The notes below the pieces were generated by a model. It was not told where the DNA came from, did no database searches, and saw only the letters and a program-made list of their open reading frames with translations. This document shows, in pieces, positions 20,539 to 30,209 of a stretch of DNA of 64,000 nt. The translations under genes and the position numbers were made by a program. Position 1 is the stretch's first letter, and every line of letters starts with the position of its first letter. Source of the DNA: Thermococcus sp. LS1 (lineage in GTDB: Archaea; Methanobacteriota_B; Thermococci; Thermococcales; Thermococcaceae); assembly GCF_012027395.1 (NCBI RefSeq), contig NZ_SNUJ01000001.1, positions 434,001 through 498,000 on the forward strand. Reading direction: 5' to 3'.

Positions 20539-21021
20539 ATGAGGAAAAAGTACCGCAAAGTGGTCGTCGGAGGGACCTTTGACAGGCTCCATCTCGGGCA
20601 TAAGGCGTTGCTGAGGAAGGCCTTCGAAGTGGGGAAGTACGTCTATGTTGGACTGACCGCCGACGAGATGGTGAGGAACAAGCCCCACGCAGATAAAATC
20701 CTTCCCTACGAGCTCCGCCTGAGGGATCTGCTCAAGTTCTTCGAGGTTAACGGCTACTCCAACTACAGGATCATCAAGATACACACGGCCATAGGCTTCG
20801 CGGATAAGATGAAAAGCCTTGACGCCATAGTCGTCAGTGAGGAGACCTACAAAGGGGCACTCATAGTGAACAGAGCCAGAGAAGAGAGGGGCCTGAAGCC
20901 CCTCGAGATAGTGACCATAGGGATCGTAAGGAGCAGCCTCGGGGCGAAGATAAGCTCCTCCCTGATCAGGGCAGGCCTCATCGACCCGCTCGGAAACCCT
21001 AGGAAGAGAGATTCACCGTAA
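20539..21021 (+). CDS. coaD: phosphopantetheine adenylyltransferase (archaeal/eukaryotic type)
   Basis: Converts 4'-phosphopantetheine and ATP to dephospho-CoA, the penultimate step of CoA synthesis; cytosolic. 160 residues, normal for the archaeal enzyme. The nucleotidyltransferase motif GGTFDRLHLGH (residues 11-21) and the second motif ISSSLIR (about 143-149) are both present. ATG 20539 is close to the predicted start of transcription (TATA-like GATAAAAAAG near 20499), so the leader is short. Confidence 0.92.
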   Translation: MRKKYRKVVVGGTFDRLHLGHKALLRKAFEVGKYVYVGLTADEMVRNKPHADKILPYELRLRDLLKFFEVNGYSNYRIIKIHTAIGFADKMKSLDAIVVSEETYKGALIVNRAREERGLKPLEIVTIGIVRSSLGAKISSSLIRAGLIDPLGNPRKRDSP

Positions 21022-21226
21022 TGCTCCCCATGTTATTGATACATACTCCATCTGACCTCCTCCCCCTCCCGAGGGTGAGGGCTCCAACGAGGAACCCCAT
21101 ATCCGGCGGGCAGAAAGGGTGGTGGGCTTCAATAAGGCCCCTTAGGATTGGCATCTTGACTCTCAGGAGAGTCTTCCCTATTACCCCCAACCTGAAGTAG
21201 AATAATCCCTCCGGATTCAGGAGCAT
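20999..21226 (-). CDS. possible small protein of unknown function
   Basis: 75 codons from ATG 21226, overlapping the 3' end of coaD by 23 bases. Codon choice looks like real Thermococcus coding sequence (AGG/AGA for Arg, CTC, GAG, ATA), and a TATA-like TTTTAATATTTT stands about 30 bp upstream, which would give a leaderless or near-leaderless message. The sequence (HHPFCPPDMGFLVGALTLGRGRR in its middle, two Cys, two adjacent His) matches nothing I know. It could also be chance, since the region is otherwise a 317-bp gap. Confidence 0.3.
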   Translation of the reverse strand: MLLNPEGLFYFRLGVIGKTLLRVKMPILRGLIEAHHPFCPPDMGFLVGALTLGRGRRSDGVCINNMGSITVNLSS

Positions 21227-21305
21227 CTTTCCAGCAACCTTTTTTCAAAATATTAAAAGTCCCAACCGGGTCCGAGGAAAAGTTCCTCACCAGGAAAGAA
21301 TTTAA

Positions 21306-22019
<714 letters not shown>

Positions 22020-22680
22020 GCTTTTCTCTTAAAATTTTCAACGCCGATGCGGACAACCTTTGCAAAGCAAAGCCTGATCAAAGTTGAGACTGCCCGATAA
22101 AATGTTCCTTTGGATGAGTGCCCCTCTAAATTCTGCAAGTTCGAGGGGATTTCCATTTAACAGGAGACTTTAATTTGGAGTCTGCTTTTCTTTTTGACGC
22201 CCTTTGGGCGTCGTACTTTGAGAGACTTCTTGAAAATTGGCCAGTTAAGAAGAAATCCAACTTAAATCGCCTTTTTGAAGGAGTGCACACTCAAAAATCA
22301 TCATTTTTAGAAGCAGTCAGAATTTTTCCGCCAGCGCCGAAGCTTTTGGGAAAAGCTTCACCAAAAGTTTGTAGCTCTTGGAAAATTTGGGGTATTTGAG
22401 TGTGATTACTTCTTGATAGGACGCTCTTAACTTGGAATCTTCTCAACCTGCGAGTTAAAAGGAGTTCCTCCTTGTTGACGCCCTTCGGGCGTCGGTTGAA
22501 AGTGAACTCCTCACAAAAGGGTAGGCTTTAATGGATTCCAACACCCCAGAGACCAATCTAACAGCAATCACGCTCTGGAATAGGATTTTGAGAAGGAGCT
22601 ATGAACCTTGATCAAACTCAACGGGACTATCGTCCCGTGCGTTGAAGCTTCGCTTCAACGTCGCGAAGGCGAAGTTTGTA
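22020..22680. other. hairpin-rich non-coding region
   Basis: About 660 bp without a convincing ORF. It holds short perfect hairpins with 3-4-base loops: GACGCCC/GGGCGTC at 22196-22212 and again at 22477-22493 (loops TTT and TTC), ACGGGAC/GTCCCGT at 22621-22638 and GTTGAAGC/GCTTCAAC at 22641-22659. The segment near 22061-22087 (GCAAAGCAAAG..GATCAAAG) resembles the hairpin at 22929-22950. It could be a remnant of a mobile or repetitive element, or structured RNA; I see no terminal repeats of an insertion sequence. Confidence 0.5.
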
Positions 22681-22681
22681 T

Positions 22682-22757
22682 TGGTAGCCCCGCCGGGATT
22701 CGAACCCGGGTCGCGGGATCCAAAGTCCCGCATGCTTGGCCGCTACACCACGGGGCT
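22682..22757 (-). tRNA. tRNA-Gln (anticodon TTG)
   Basis: A complete 76-nt cloverleaf on the minus strand. Acceptor stem AGCCCCG/CGGGGCT, T arm with GGGTTCGAATCCC, anticodon stem CGGGA/TCCCG around loop CTTTGGA giving anticodon TTG, discriminator A and an encoded CCA end. There is no intron. A TATA element (TTTATAAG, near 22785-22793) lies about 30 bp upstream. Confidence 0.97.
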
Positions 22758-22928
22758 GCCCGATAGGAAAAGCTAAGAAAGAGCTTATAAACCTTAAGCC
22801 CACAAGTAAGCCAACACCCCTGACCCCTTGCTCTCCAAGCTTTGATTGGTGTGCGATTGTCCACTGTCCCCTCTAAAATTGCACGCTTCAGTTCTCTCGC
22901 CTTTGAAATAGAGGCAAACTTTTTGATC

Positions 22929-22950
22929 AAACTTTGCGCAAGCAAAGTTT
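22929..22950. repeat. short perfect hairpin after the zinc-ribbon gene
   Basis: Arms AAACTTTGC and GCAAAGTTT around a GCAA loop, starting 2 bp after the stop of the minus-strand gene at 22952. It may act as an RNA end or processing signal. A related but degraded sequence occurs near 22061-22087. Confidence 0.5.
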
Positions 22951-22951
22951 G

Positions 22952-23650
22952 CTAGAAGGCGAACTCCTCCACGCTGAAGCTCTCCATGACACGCTCGAAG
23001 TCGTTCTCCGGAGCGTAGACGAAGCCGCAGCGGGTGCACTTAAGAACGCCGTTCTCCTCACTCAGTGGGGAAAAGCAGACCGGACAGCGGTACTCCTCAC
23101 GCTGGAGGGAATCATAGACCTCATCCTTCATCACGAGGAGATTAAGCTCGGCCTCCCAGTCCTCGTGGAGCATGCCCCAGTAGGGCGTTTCGATGGGATA
23201 AAAGTCCTCCAAAATCAGGGCGTTTATTCCGATGCTCTTAACACCAGGCGGGAGCTTTCCTGTCGGCTCTATACTGACCACGTACTGATCGTAGAACTCG
23301 ATGTACTCCGCGCGGATCGTTAAGCCGCGGGAGAGCCTTGAGCGGAGGGGAATAATCTGAAGGAAGAGATTTTCCCGCTCGACGTCCCAGCTCGCGCTTA
23401 TCGAAACGCTACCCTTAGTAAAGAACTGAGTGATGTAACGGTCGTCCCTTTCTTCACCGGCCAGAGAAAAGCCCAGCTTGGCCATTGCACGGTTTAGGAA
23501 GTTCGGCCGCGGGAGCTTCTGGTAGTTTATCAGATACTCCCCTACCCATCCGGCCAGGGGCATGGAATAGCCTAGGAAGACCTGCTTCTGCACGCGGAGG
23601 TAGGCGACGCTGGGGAGCAGTTTGAACTGGTGTTGTGTAGGCAGTCTCAT
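22952..23650 (-). CDS. unknown protein with C-terminal zinc ribbon
   Basis: 232 residues, soluble. The first 180 residues are beta-rich with no motif I recognise. Residues about 186-212 form a zinc ribbon (CPVC-x16-CTRC), the type used for nucleic-acid or protein binding. Translation probably starts at ATG 23650; the TTG one codon earlier is less likely. A TATA-like CATATATATTA lies close upstream, giving a very short leader. It is transcribed separately, downstream of polC on the same strand by 42 bp of spacing, so read-through from the polymerase operon is possible. Confidence 0.75.
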   Translation of the reverse strand: MRLPTQHQFKLLPSVAYLRVQKQVFLGYSMPLAGWVGEYLINYQKLPRPNFLNRAMAKLGFSLAGEERDDRYITQFFTKGSVSISASWDVERENLFLQIIPLRSRLSRGLTIRAEYIEFYDQYVVSIEPTGKLPPGVKSIGINALILEDFYPIETPYWGMLHEDWEAELNLLVMKDEVYDSLQREEYRCPVCFSPLSEENGVLKCTRCGFVYAPENDFERVMESFSVEEFAF

Positions 23651-23691
23651 CAAAAGGAAGGAAAGTCATAATAATATATATGGTTATCGGC

Positions 23692-26600
23692 CTAACTGCC
23701 GCCGAAGAACTCGTCCAGGCTTATGCCCTTCTTGGGCTTCTTCATCTTGGACTTCTCCTTCCTGATGTCCTTCTCAAGACCTTCAGAAGGCTTGGTCTTT
23801 TTCTCAGCTTTTTTAGACTTCTTTTCAGATTTCGTCTCAGCTTTTGACTTCTCAGCCTTTTTCTTGAGCTTCCCGTTGGCCTTAAGCTCGTCAAGGTAAC
23901 CGTTCCTGCCGTTAGACTTGCCGGTCCTAGCCTTTATCATCTTCTCGCAGATGTCAGCAGAGAAGCCCATCAAAGTCCTCTGCCTCTCCGGAAAGACGTT
24001 CTCAAAGAGGCTCTTGATGTCCTTTTCTGTCATGCATATCCTCTGCCTCGTGTAGTCCAGCACGTTGTACCGCGTAACCAACATCTTGGCCGTCGGCAGG
24101 TACTTCTCAATTGCACCTTTACTGACGGTCAGGACGATTTTGCCGCCGCACTTGGGGCACTTGCCGGTGAGCGGTGGCCTCCGGTACTTCGTGTTGCACT
24201 TGACGCAGCGGAACTCCTGTCTGGTGAAGCTCCTGAGGTTGCCCCTCAGATCTGGAACGAGGTGGGAGTTGATTATCGTCTCGGCAACGTGGTGCTCGTC
24301 AACTGCGCGAATACGCTCCGCCAAAGCCAGCTGGCGGGCGACCTTCTCCTCCATGTCGCCGAGCTGTTTGTACAGGCTCATCTTCGGGCCGAGGCCGATG
24401 TCATCAGTGTCGTGGGTGAATTTTATGCCTTCGTACATCTCGGGCTTTCCTAGGCGGTCCTCAACGCGCTCGATGAACTTTATCTCCTTGGGCGATTTCA
24501 TCTCGTAAGTGGCCGCGTAAAACTCGAGTGGATAATACCTGACAACGTCCATGTTGTGAACCTCGCTGTCAACCTCGCGCGGGTCAAGGCGGGTGGTAAC
24601 GACCAGCGGCGCGTCCATCTTTCCACCGCGCTTTTCGGGCAGGTAGTACTTGCTGAAGTTCAGGAGGGCATCGAGGAGGAGCATTACTGCATCTTCGTCG
24701 CCATCACAATTTGCTGTAGTAATATTATTACTAATTATTATAGTATGATACTTCGAGGCACTTAGCGAGTACACGAAGTCGTCGGGAGGTTTAATGTACT
24801 GAACTTCAGTGACTCTAAGAAGGCTAACGTCCCCAATCTGAAGGGTAGAAAGCCCATTTTCAAAAACAGGAATCAAATCGCCCTCCTTGACCTCAAATGC
24901 CCTCTTCTCTATGAATTTCCCGTTTTCGTAGACAAGAACCGGATGGTCAACGGTTGTCTCAAAGGCCCTTCCCAACTCAAGCTCGAAGCGAATGGTGTGG
25001 TCAGTGCTTGGAGCTTTGATGACATCCTCGATATCTGTCAGAACGACCTTTCCGCTCTCTGGGTCAAAGGAGTAAACTTTGACATCAACCTTCGGCTTCC
25101 TTCTGACGTAAACCATGTTCTCGTAGTGCTCATCCTCGAAGAGCTCGTAGAGCTCTCTAAGCGTTATCCTCATTGGCATTCCGTCAATCTGGACGAGTAT
25201 CCTCGTGTCGCCAGGGAAGCAGTTCCTTCTCTTCGCGGCATGATAATACGGGTGAGCATAACCAACCAGCACGTCGGAAAAGCCTATTATCCTGCCAATG
25301 ATTCCGGCAGACGTGTGGGGAGCAAGACCGATGACGAGGTGGCCTATCAAATCCTCCATCTTCTCGGCGTTGTAGAACCTCGGCAGTCCGTAGAACTTCT
25401 CAAGCAGGTCATCTATGAAGCGTGCGACTTTGAGGAGGTACCTGCCAGCCTCGTAGGAGAGGATTACGTCCTGCACCTTGAGCTCGACTATCTGGTCGTC
25501 TCGCTCTAACGGTTTGCCCTCGAAGTCGTGGGTGTAGCCAAGCTCGCGGAGCTTCTCAACGCTTACACCTATCTCTCTCGGCTTGAAGTGGGTTATCGGG
25601 GCATCGGTGGCGTCGAAACGAATTGTACCATCTTTAAAGACGTAAACGTCGTTCTTGGCCCTGAGTAGGCCTTTCTCTAAAGGTTCAGCCATCTTGTAGC
25701 CCGAGGTCATTCCCTGGACGCCCTTGAGCTTGTCTATGCCGTAGACCTTGACGTTCTCCATGGCAGCGCGGAGAAGCTCAGAGGGTTTTATCCTCCGCCT
25801 GGTGTAGGGCTTGAGCTCGATCCCACACTTCGGACACCGGAAGTCGAAGTTATCGGCCTCACCCTCAGGATAATCAGTGTTGCACTTCGGGCAGTGCCAG
25901 AGAAGCTCTTTCCTCGTTCCGCAGCTAGGACATATATGTTCTGGCCCAACGTGGCCGCATTTTGGACACTTGAAGAAGGCTATCTCCACCTCTGTGGTCT
26001 TTCCTTCTTCAGCGGCCTTCTTTATATCACGGGAGCTTCCGCCGGCGAGGCCTATCGGGAAGAGCACCTGAACGGGCGGCTTCATCTTCCTCTCTTTGGC
26101 CTTCTCAGGCCTGCCCATTCTCGCGCCGATCCAGCTTATGCCCCTGTCGCGGAGCTTAATCCTGTTGCCCTTGTTGATGATGTCAATTACTGTGTGGAAG
26201 GGCTTGGCCTTGAATTCCCACTCGAGGTTGCCGAGAGGAGTCAGTAATGCGGCACTCCAGGGATATTCGATTATGATAACCTTCTTCCGATCTTCCGTCC
26301 GCTCCAATCGGTGCGGAAGGCCCAAAAGCTCGAGGTAGCGCTTTATCTTCGAGTCGTTGTCGAGGATGACTTTTCTCGCGAACTTGTTCTTCATGTGCTC
26401 GTCCCACCCGATTTGGGCGCCGAGAAGGGCCTTCTGGAGCTCCTCGACTTCCTCCGGCTTTAGTGTGTTCCAGTAGAGGGTGTAGTAGGGGTGGAAGGGA
26501 ATGTCGAGAACCTTGGAGATGTGTATGGCTTCTTCAATGCTCGGCCTGACGCGAAGAGGGTCTTTAAGGAGCCTTTCAAGGAAGTCAGGATCAAGCTCGA

Positions 26601-28101
26601 TGTATTCAGCGGCCTCTTCTACCGCCTCGCGTGGGTTGTCCTCGAAGGGCTTCAGCTCGACCTCGTAGATATCCACGATGGCTTTAGCAAACTCCTGAAT
26701 CCACCATTCTTCAGCGTAGTTGGCAGGCAAGAGAGTCTGATTGTTCTCAACAAAGTCGCCGAAGTTAACAAGGGCGTCGCCGACGTAGAGTATCTCCTCG
26801 ATTTTGTCGCGGATTTTGAGGGCGGTTTGATAGTCGTCAACCCGGATAACCGAGCCATCCTTGAGCTTGACTATCGGGCCTTCGACGGTGGTTGCGGGGG
26901 TTACGATACAGCCCTTTCCGGGGCGTTCAGTCTTCATCTGCGTGCCTATGGCTATGAACTCGTCGAGGATGAGCATGGTTGCAGGATTGACGCTCCAGGT
27001 TGCGAAGCCACTAACCCTCGAACGGCCGTATCTAAGCCTGAAGCCACCGTTAGTGGAGGGTTCGGCGAAGAGCGGCCTGCCACCGATTATCTCCTTCGTG
27101 TACTTCTTGTTGGGGGCGATATTAGCCCTGAACTTCTCGTAGAGTTCGTAGTAGAAGCCCTTCTCAATTTTCTCCTCAACTTTCTCAGTGGGAGCTTCTT
27201 CACCGGCGCTCTCGACCTTCTCTTCCTTGACCTCAGCTTTGCCTTTCTCCTTCGCCTCGACGAACTCCTTTATCCAGTCCCAGCCCTCTATGCCCATCTT
27301 GTCAATGTACTTGACGAGCTTCTTGGCCTTCTGGAGGACACCTTCAGCAAGAACGAGGATTGCACCGCCGCGCAGGTGGTTGGTCTCCACTCCAGGGACA
27401 TCGCGGTGGGAAACTTCAACCTTGTCGGTCTCTTCGCCGGTTATCTCTATGGGGATGTTCTTCATGGCAAGTCTTACTTCGTCTGCCTCCGGATGATACT
27501 GGAGCCTCGTAACTGCCCGGTGGTAGAGGTCTATCTCCTCAACCATTCTCTCAATGTGCTTCTCGCTCGGCTTGAACCTGTCGAGGCCGAGCTTTTTTCT
27601 CACGTAATCGCCAACGAGAACACTCAAAGCCTGGGCCGTTCCACCAGAGCTTCTTATTGGCCCGGCATAGTAGAGGGCTAAGTACTCACTCCCATCAGCC
27701 CACTCGTTGCGCTTGATTTTAACGTCGGCTATTCCTTCCAGCGGGGCGGAGACGATGCCCTCAGTGAGAATAGCAAGGGCCGTCCTTACCGCCTGCTCTG
27801 CGTATTTCTCCTTGCTCCCAAGGTCACCGAATTTGCCATCTATTATCTCGTCAACGACCTTAAGGGCGGCCAGTTCCTTTCCATACTCTTTGACGAGCGC
27901 CCTAATCCTCTCGGCAACGCCTGGAGGGCCAACGAGGCTTTCGACACGACCGGCCATGTCAGTAGCTTGAGGAACCTCAACATCGGTGCTCGGATCCTTA
28001 CCCTGGGCGCGGGCCTTTCTCGCTATCTCGTAGGCCCTGTCGATCTCGCGCTGGAGAGATTCAAAGTAAGCCTTCATTTCTTCAGAATAAAGCTCGGCCA
28101 T
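23692..28101 (-). CDS. polC: DNA polymerase D large subunit DP2, with in-frame mini-intein
   Basis: Catalytic subunit of the replicative polymerase PolD. 1,469 codons from ATG 28101 (GAGGGTG upstream; a TTG at 28107 inside the polB stop is less likely). Removing the intein leaves 1,298 residues, a normal length. Visible: conserved N-terminal domain with YYAGPIRSSGGTAQALSVLVGDY (here in two halves around 145-167), zinc clusters near 705-755 and 1298-1320, the active-site signature NCDGDEDAVMLLLDALLNF interrupted after N960 by the intein, a lysine-rich linker and a C-terminal PIP box (SLDEFF) for PCNA. It directly follows polB and orc1 in one operon. Confidence 0.97.
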   Translation of the reverse strand: MAELYSEEMKAYFESLQREIDRAYEIARKARAQGKDPSTDVEVPQATDMAGRVESLVGPPGVAERIRALVKEYGKELAALKVVDEIIDGKFGDLGSKEKYAEQAVRTALAILTEGIVSAPLEGIADVKIKRNEWADGSEYLALYYAGPIRSSGGTAQALSVLVGDYVRKKLGLDRFKPSEKHIERMVEEIDLYHRAVTRLQYHPEADEVRLAMKNIPIEITGEETDKVEVSHRDVPGVETNHLRGGAILVLAEGVLQKAKKLVKYIDKMGIEGWDWIKEFVEAKEKGKAEVKEEKVESAGEEAPTEKVEEKIEKGFYYELYEKFRANIAPNKKYTKEIIGGRPLFAEPSTNGGFRLRYGRSRVSGFATWSVNPATMLILDEFIAIGTQMKTERPGKGCIVTPATTVEGPIVKLKDGSVIRVDDYQTALKIRDKIEEILYVGDALVNFGDFVENNQTLLPANYAEEWWIQEFAKAIVDIYEVELKPFEDNPREAVEEAAEYIELDPDFLERLLKDPLRVRPSIEEAIHISKVLDIPFHPYYTLYWNTLKPEEVEELQKALLGAQIGWDEHMKNKFARKVILDNDSKIKRYLELLGLPHRLERTEDRKKVIIIEYPWSAALLTPLGNLEWEFKAKPFHTVIDIINKGNRIKLRDRGISWIGARMGRPEKAKERKMKPPVQVLFPIGLAGGSSRDIKKAAEEGKTTEVEIAFFKCPKCGHVGPEHICPSCGTRKELLWHCPKCNTDYPEGEADNFDFRCPKCGIELKPYTRRRIKPSELLRAAMENVKVYGIDKLKGVQGMTSGYKMAEPLEKGLLRAKNDVYVFKDGTIRFDATDAPITHFKPREIGVSVEKLRELGYTHDFEGKPLERDDQIVELKVQDVILSYEAGRYLLKVARFIDDLLEKFYGLPRFYNAEKMEDLIGHLVIGLAPHTSAGIIGRIIGFSDVLVGYAHPYYHAAKRRNCFPGDTRILVQIDGMPMRITLRELYELFEDEHYENMVYVRRKPKVDVKVYSFDPESGKVVLTDIEDVIKAPSTDHTIRFELELGRAFETTVDHPVLVYENGKFIEKRAFEVKEGDLIPVFENGLSTLQIGDVSLLRVTEVQYIKPPDDFVYSLSASKYHTIIISNNITTANCDGDEDAVMLLLDALLNFSKYYLPEKRGGKMDAPLVVTTRLDPREVDSEVHNMDVVRYYPLEFYAATYEMKSPKEIKFIERVEDRLGKPEMYEGIKFTHDTDDIGLGPKMSLYKQLGDMEEKVARQLALAERIRAVDEHHVAETIINSHLVPDLRGNLRSFTRQEFRCVKCNTKYRRPPLTGKCPKCGGKIVLTVSKGAIEKYLPTAKMLVTRYNVLDYTRQRICMTEKDIKSLFENVFPERQRTLMGFSADICEKMIKARTGKSNGRNGYLDELKANGKLKKKAEKSKAETKSEKKSKKAEKKTKPSEGLEKDIRKEKSKMKKPKKGISLDEFFGGS
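24709..25221 (-). mobile_element. PolD DP2 mini-intein (171 residues)
   Basis: Starts with Cys in CFPGDTRILVQIDG (block A) at residue 961 of the precursor, has block B TTVDHPVLVY, block F VYSLSASKYHTIIIS and ends ITTAN before the +1 Cys of CDGDED. No LAGLIDADG endonuclease is present, so it cannot home by itself. It splits the catalytic NCDGDED site, as in the PolII inteins known in Pyrococcus. The penultimate residue is Ala instead of the usual His. The 3' end of its DNA is visibly AT-richer than the flanking extein DNA. Confidence 0.93.
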
Positions 28102-28103
28102 TG

Positions 28104-30209
28104 TCAAACACCCTCACAGTACTGGTCAAAGTGCACAACAGCCCTCAAACGGGCGGTTTCCACATCGATTATTGGAACCCTTGCCGGGGTAGGAACGATG
28201 TTCACCATCTTCTGGAACTCCGTCTGAGCCTGCCATGTGCCGGTGTTTATCAAAAAGACGCCGTTGTAAATCTTATACTGCATAACGTGGACGTGGCCGG
28301 CCTGGAAGAGGTCTGGAACGCTGTCTATGACAAGGGTATCCTCCGGATCCGGAGCTATTGGCACCTTCTCACCGAAGGTGGGTGCAAGGTGGCGGAGCTT
28401 GAGGAGGTCGAGCATTGCCTCCGCAGGCCTGTGGTGGGTTCTGTTCGGGATAAAGCTAACGACGTCCTCTATCCCCCTTCCGTGAGCTATGAGAAAGTCC
28501 CTGCCGTGAAGCCTTACCACCGCGGGATTGCTTATTATGACCGCGTTCTTGAGCTTAAGGAGTGGTCTGGCGTATTCTTCGTAAAAGCCCGGCTGAGGAA
28601 GGGCTGTTCTGGCCGCATCGTGGTTGCCCGGGCCAATGAACATTGTTATATGGTCCGGCACGTTGGAGAGGAGGTTCGCCAAAGCCTCGTACTGATCGAA
28701 AATGTCAGGGATAGCAAGCTCGTTGTACTGGCCGGGATAGATGCCTATGCCATCAACGACGTCGCCAGCGATTATCATGTACTTAATCCGGCTCACGAGC
28801 TCCTCCTCGGCCCTGTTGTTGACATCTCCGTTGAGCCACTCAAGGAAGCGCATAAAGGCTTTCTCGCAGAACTTATTGCTTCCGACGTGGATGTCACTGA
28901 GCAGAACAGCGTAGACCTTTTCTTCGAGGGGTGGCTTTTCGCGCTTGAACTTTGGAACGTCCGGCAGGTAAATCTTATCCGCGAAGAAGATGCCCCTTCC
29001 AGAGTAGCGGCCCTTGAAGGCCACCACAGCGTCGGGCATTATCTCGAAGAACTTCTTCGAGTCCTCGTTGTTGCGGTTTATGAAGACCTTGATTATTCCC
29101 GTGTTGTCCTCAACCTCGAACATGAAACCCTTAGCAGTCTCCCTCTTGGAGTTCACGAGGCCGATTATCGTGACGTCCTCATCGGTTCTAACGTAACTTA
29201 GCTTGGCTATGTCTATCACACTACCTATCTCCGGATTCTCGCGGAGAATGCGGCGCATCTTCTTGAGCCTGCTCCTGAAGTAGTCCGCATAGACCTTGAT
29301 TATTATCTCCCCTTCCTTGCCCCGGGCGTCCTTAGCCTTTGGAAGGGTGAACTTGACGTTCTTGACATCGAAGGCAATCTCGTAATCATCGGGAATCTCT
29401 TTGGCCCTGTAGTGGAAGCCCTCCTTTGGGGATACCCTAAAGTCAGAATAGACGGAATAACTCTTCTCCTCTTCGGGAACCTCCTCGACGTAGGCTATCG
29501 GGACACCGTAGTCACCGTAAACTATCTTCGGCTTGACGTCATTATCAGTCTCCTCACTGTTCGCGTAGCCGTGGGCATAACCATTGTCATTTTCAGTCGG
29601 AGTCTCTTCGACTGAAATCTCCCCTTCCACTGGAAGGGTTTCATCAGCAACCTCCGAAAGGGAGGCAGCCATGACTTCGGTTTCAGATTCAGAGTCGCCT
29701 ACGAGGGGGGATTCCCCCAGAGTTCCAGTAGAAATATAACTCTCCCCCCCAGAAAAGTCGGGCTCTTCTTGCCCCGACGGACCCATTTCAGACATATCAC
29801 CCCCGCTTTCAGAGGAGGTTCCAGTGGAAATAGACGTCTCTTCGCCAGTATCATGAACAACAACCACAGTTGTTGGTTCAGACATTTCTCCACGCATAGC
29901 AGATGATTCGGCAGTTCCAGGTATTTCAGTAGGCATTTCCGCTTCAGAAGCCATATCATCCGAAATTTGCTCTTCAGCATGGGGGTGGGATTCTGCAGAA
30001 GAAGAGATCGAATTTTCCAATGGAGCCATGCCCTTTTCCATGAGAAACTCCCTGGCAATAGTGGCGTCTATTACAAAGGTACCCCTCGCCTTAGCGAACT
30101 TGATGAGCTCCGCGAGAGTAAAGTCCTTCTTATAGCCATCAACGAGAAGGTAATAGGCCGACGGGGTGATTAGATAGTTGTTAGCCATTAAATCCTCAAT
30201 CAAGCCCAT
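28104..30209 (-). CDS. polB: DNA polymerase D small subunit DP1 (3'-5' exonuclease)
   Basis: Proofreading subunit of PolD with an Mre11-like phosphodiesterase. 701 residues: an N-terminal helical domain (1-65), a long low-complexity Ser/Glu/Gly-rich linker (about 70-250), an OB fold (about 300-400) and the nuclease domain with DIHVGSN (about 433), GDVVDG (about 474), GPGNHDAAR (about 528), AHGRG and GHVHVM. The linker contains two similar segments, SISTGTSSES and YISTGTLGES, whose DNA resembles origin recognition boxes. The ATG shares its A with the orc1 stop (TGATG), so orc1, polB and polC are translationally linked. Confidence 0.96.
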   Translation of the reverse strand: MGLIEDLMANNYLITPSAYYLLVDGYKKDFTLAELIKFAKARGTFVIDATIAREFLMEKGMAPLENSISSSAESHPHAEEQISDDMASEAEMPTEIPGTAESSAMRGEMSEPTTVVVVHDTGEETSISTGTSSESGGDMSEMGPSGQEEPDFSGGESYISTGTLGESPLVGDSESETEVMAASLSEVADETLPVEGEISVEETPTENDNGYAHGYANSEETDNDVKPKIVYGDYGVPIAYVEEVPEEEKSYSVYSDFRVSPKEGFHYRAKEIPDDYEIAFDVKNVKFTLPKAKDARGKEGEIIIKVYADYFRSRLKKMRRILRENPEIGSVIDIAKLSYVRTDEDVTIIGLVNSKRETAKGFMFEVEDNTGIIKVFINRNNEDSKKFFEIMPDAVVAFKGRYSGRGIFFADKIYLPDVPKFKREKPPLEEKVYAVLLSDIHVGSNKFCEKAFMRFLEWLNGDVNNRAEEELVSRIKYMIIAGDVVDGIGIYPGQYNELAIPDIFDQYEALANLLSNVPDHITMFIGPGNHDAARTALPQPGFYEEYARPLLKLKNAVIISNPAVVRLHGRDFLIAHGRGIEDVVSFIPNRTHHRPAEAMLDLLKLRHLAPTFGEKVPIAPDPEDTLVIDSVPDLFQAGHVHVMQYKIYNGVFLINTGTWQAQTEFQKMVNIVPTPARVPIIDVETARLRAVVHFDQYCEGV

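Noticed and set aside
22175-22399. 74-codon plus-strand ORF in the hairpin-rich region
   Set aside because: It translates through a perfect hairpin and has no ribosome binding site or family resemblance.
26491-27681. 396-codon plus-strand ORF opposite polC
   Set aside because: Antisense shadow of a strongly coding, conserved gene; no promoter or family.
28101-29201. 366-codon plus-strand ORF opposite polB
   Set aside because: Antisense shadow of the DP1 nuclease domain; composition mirrors it.
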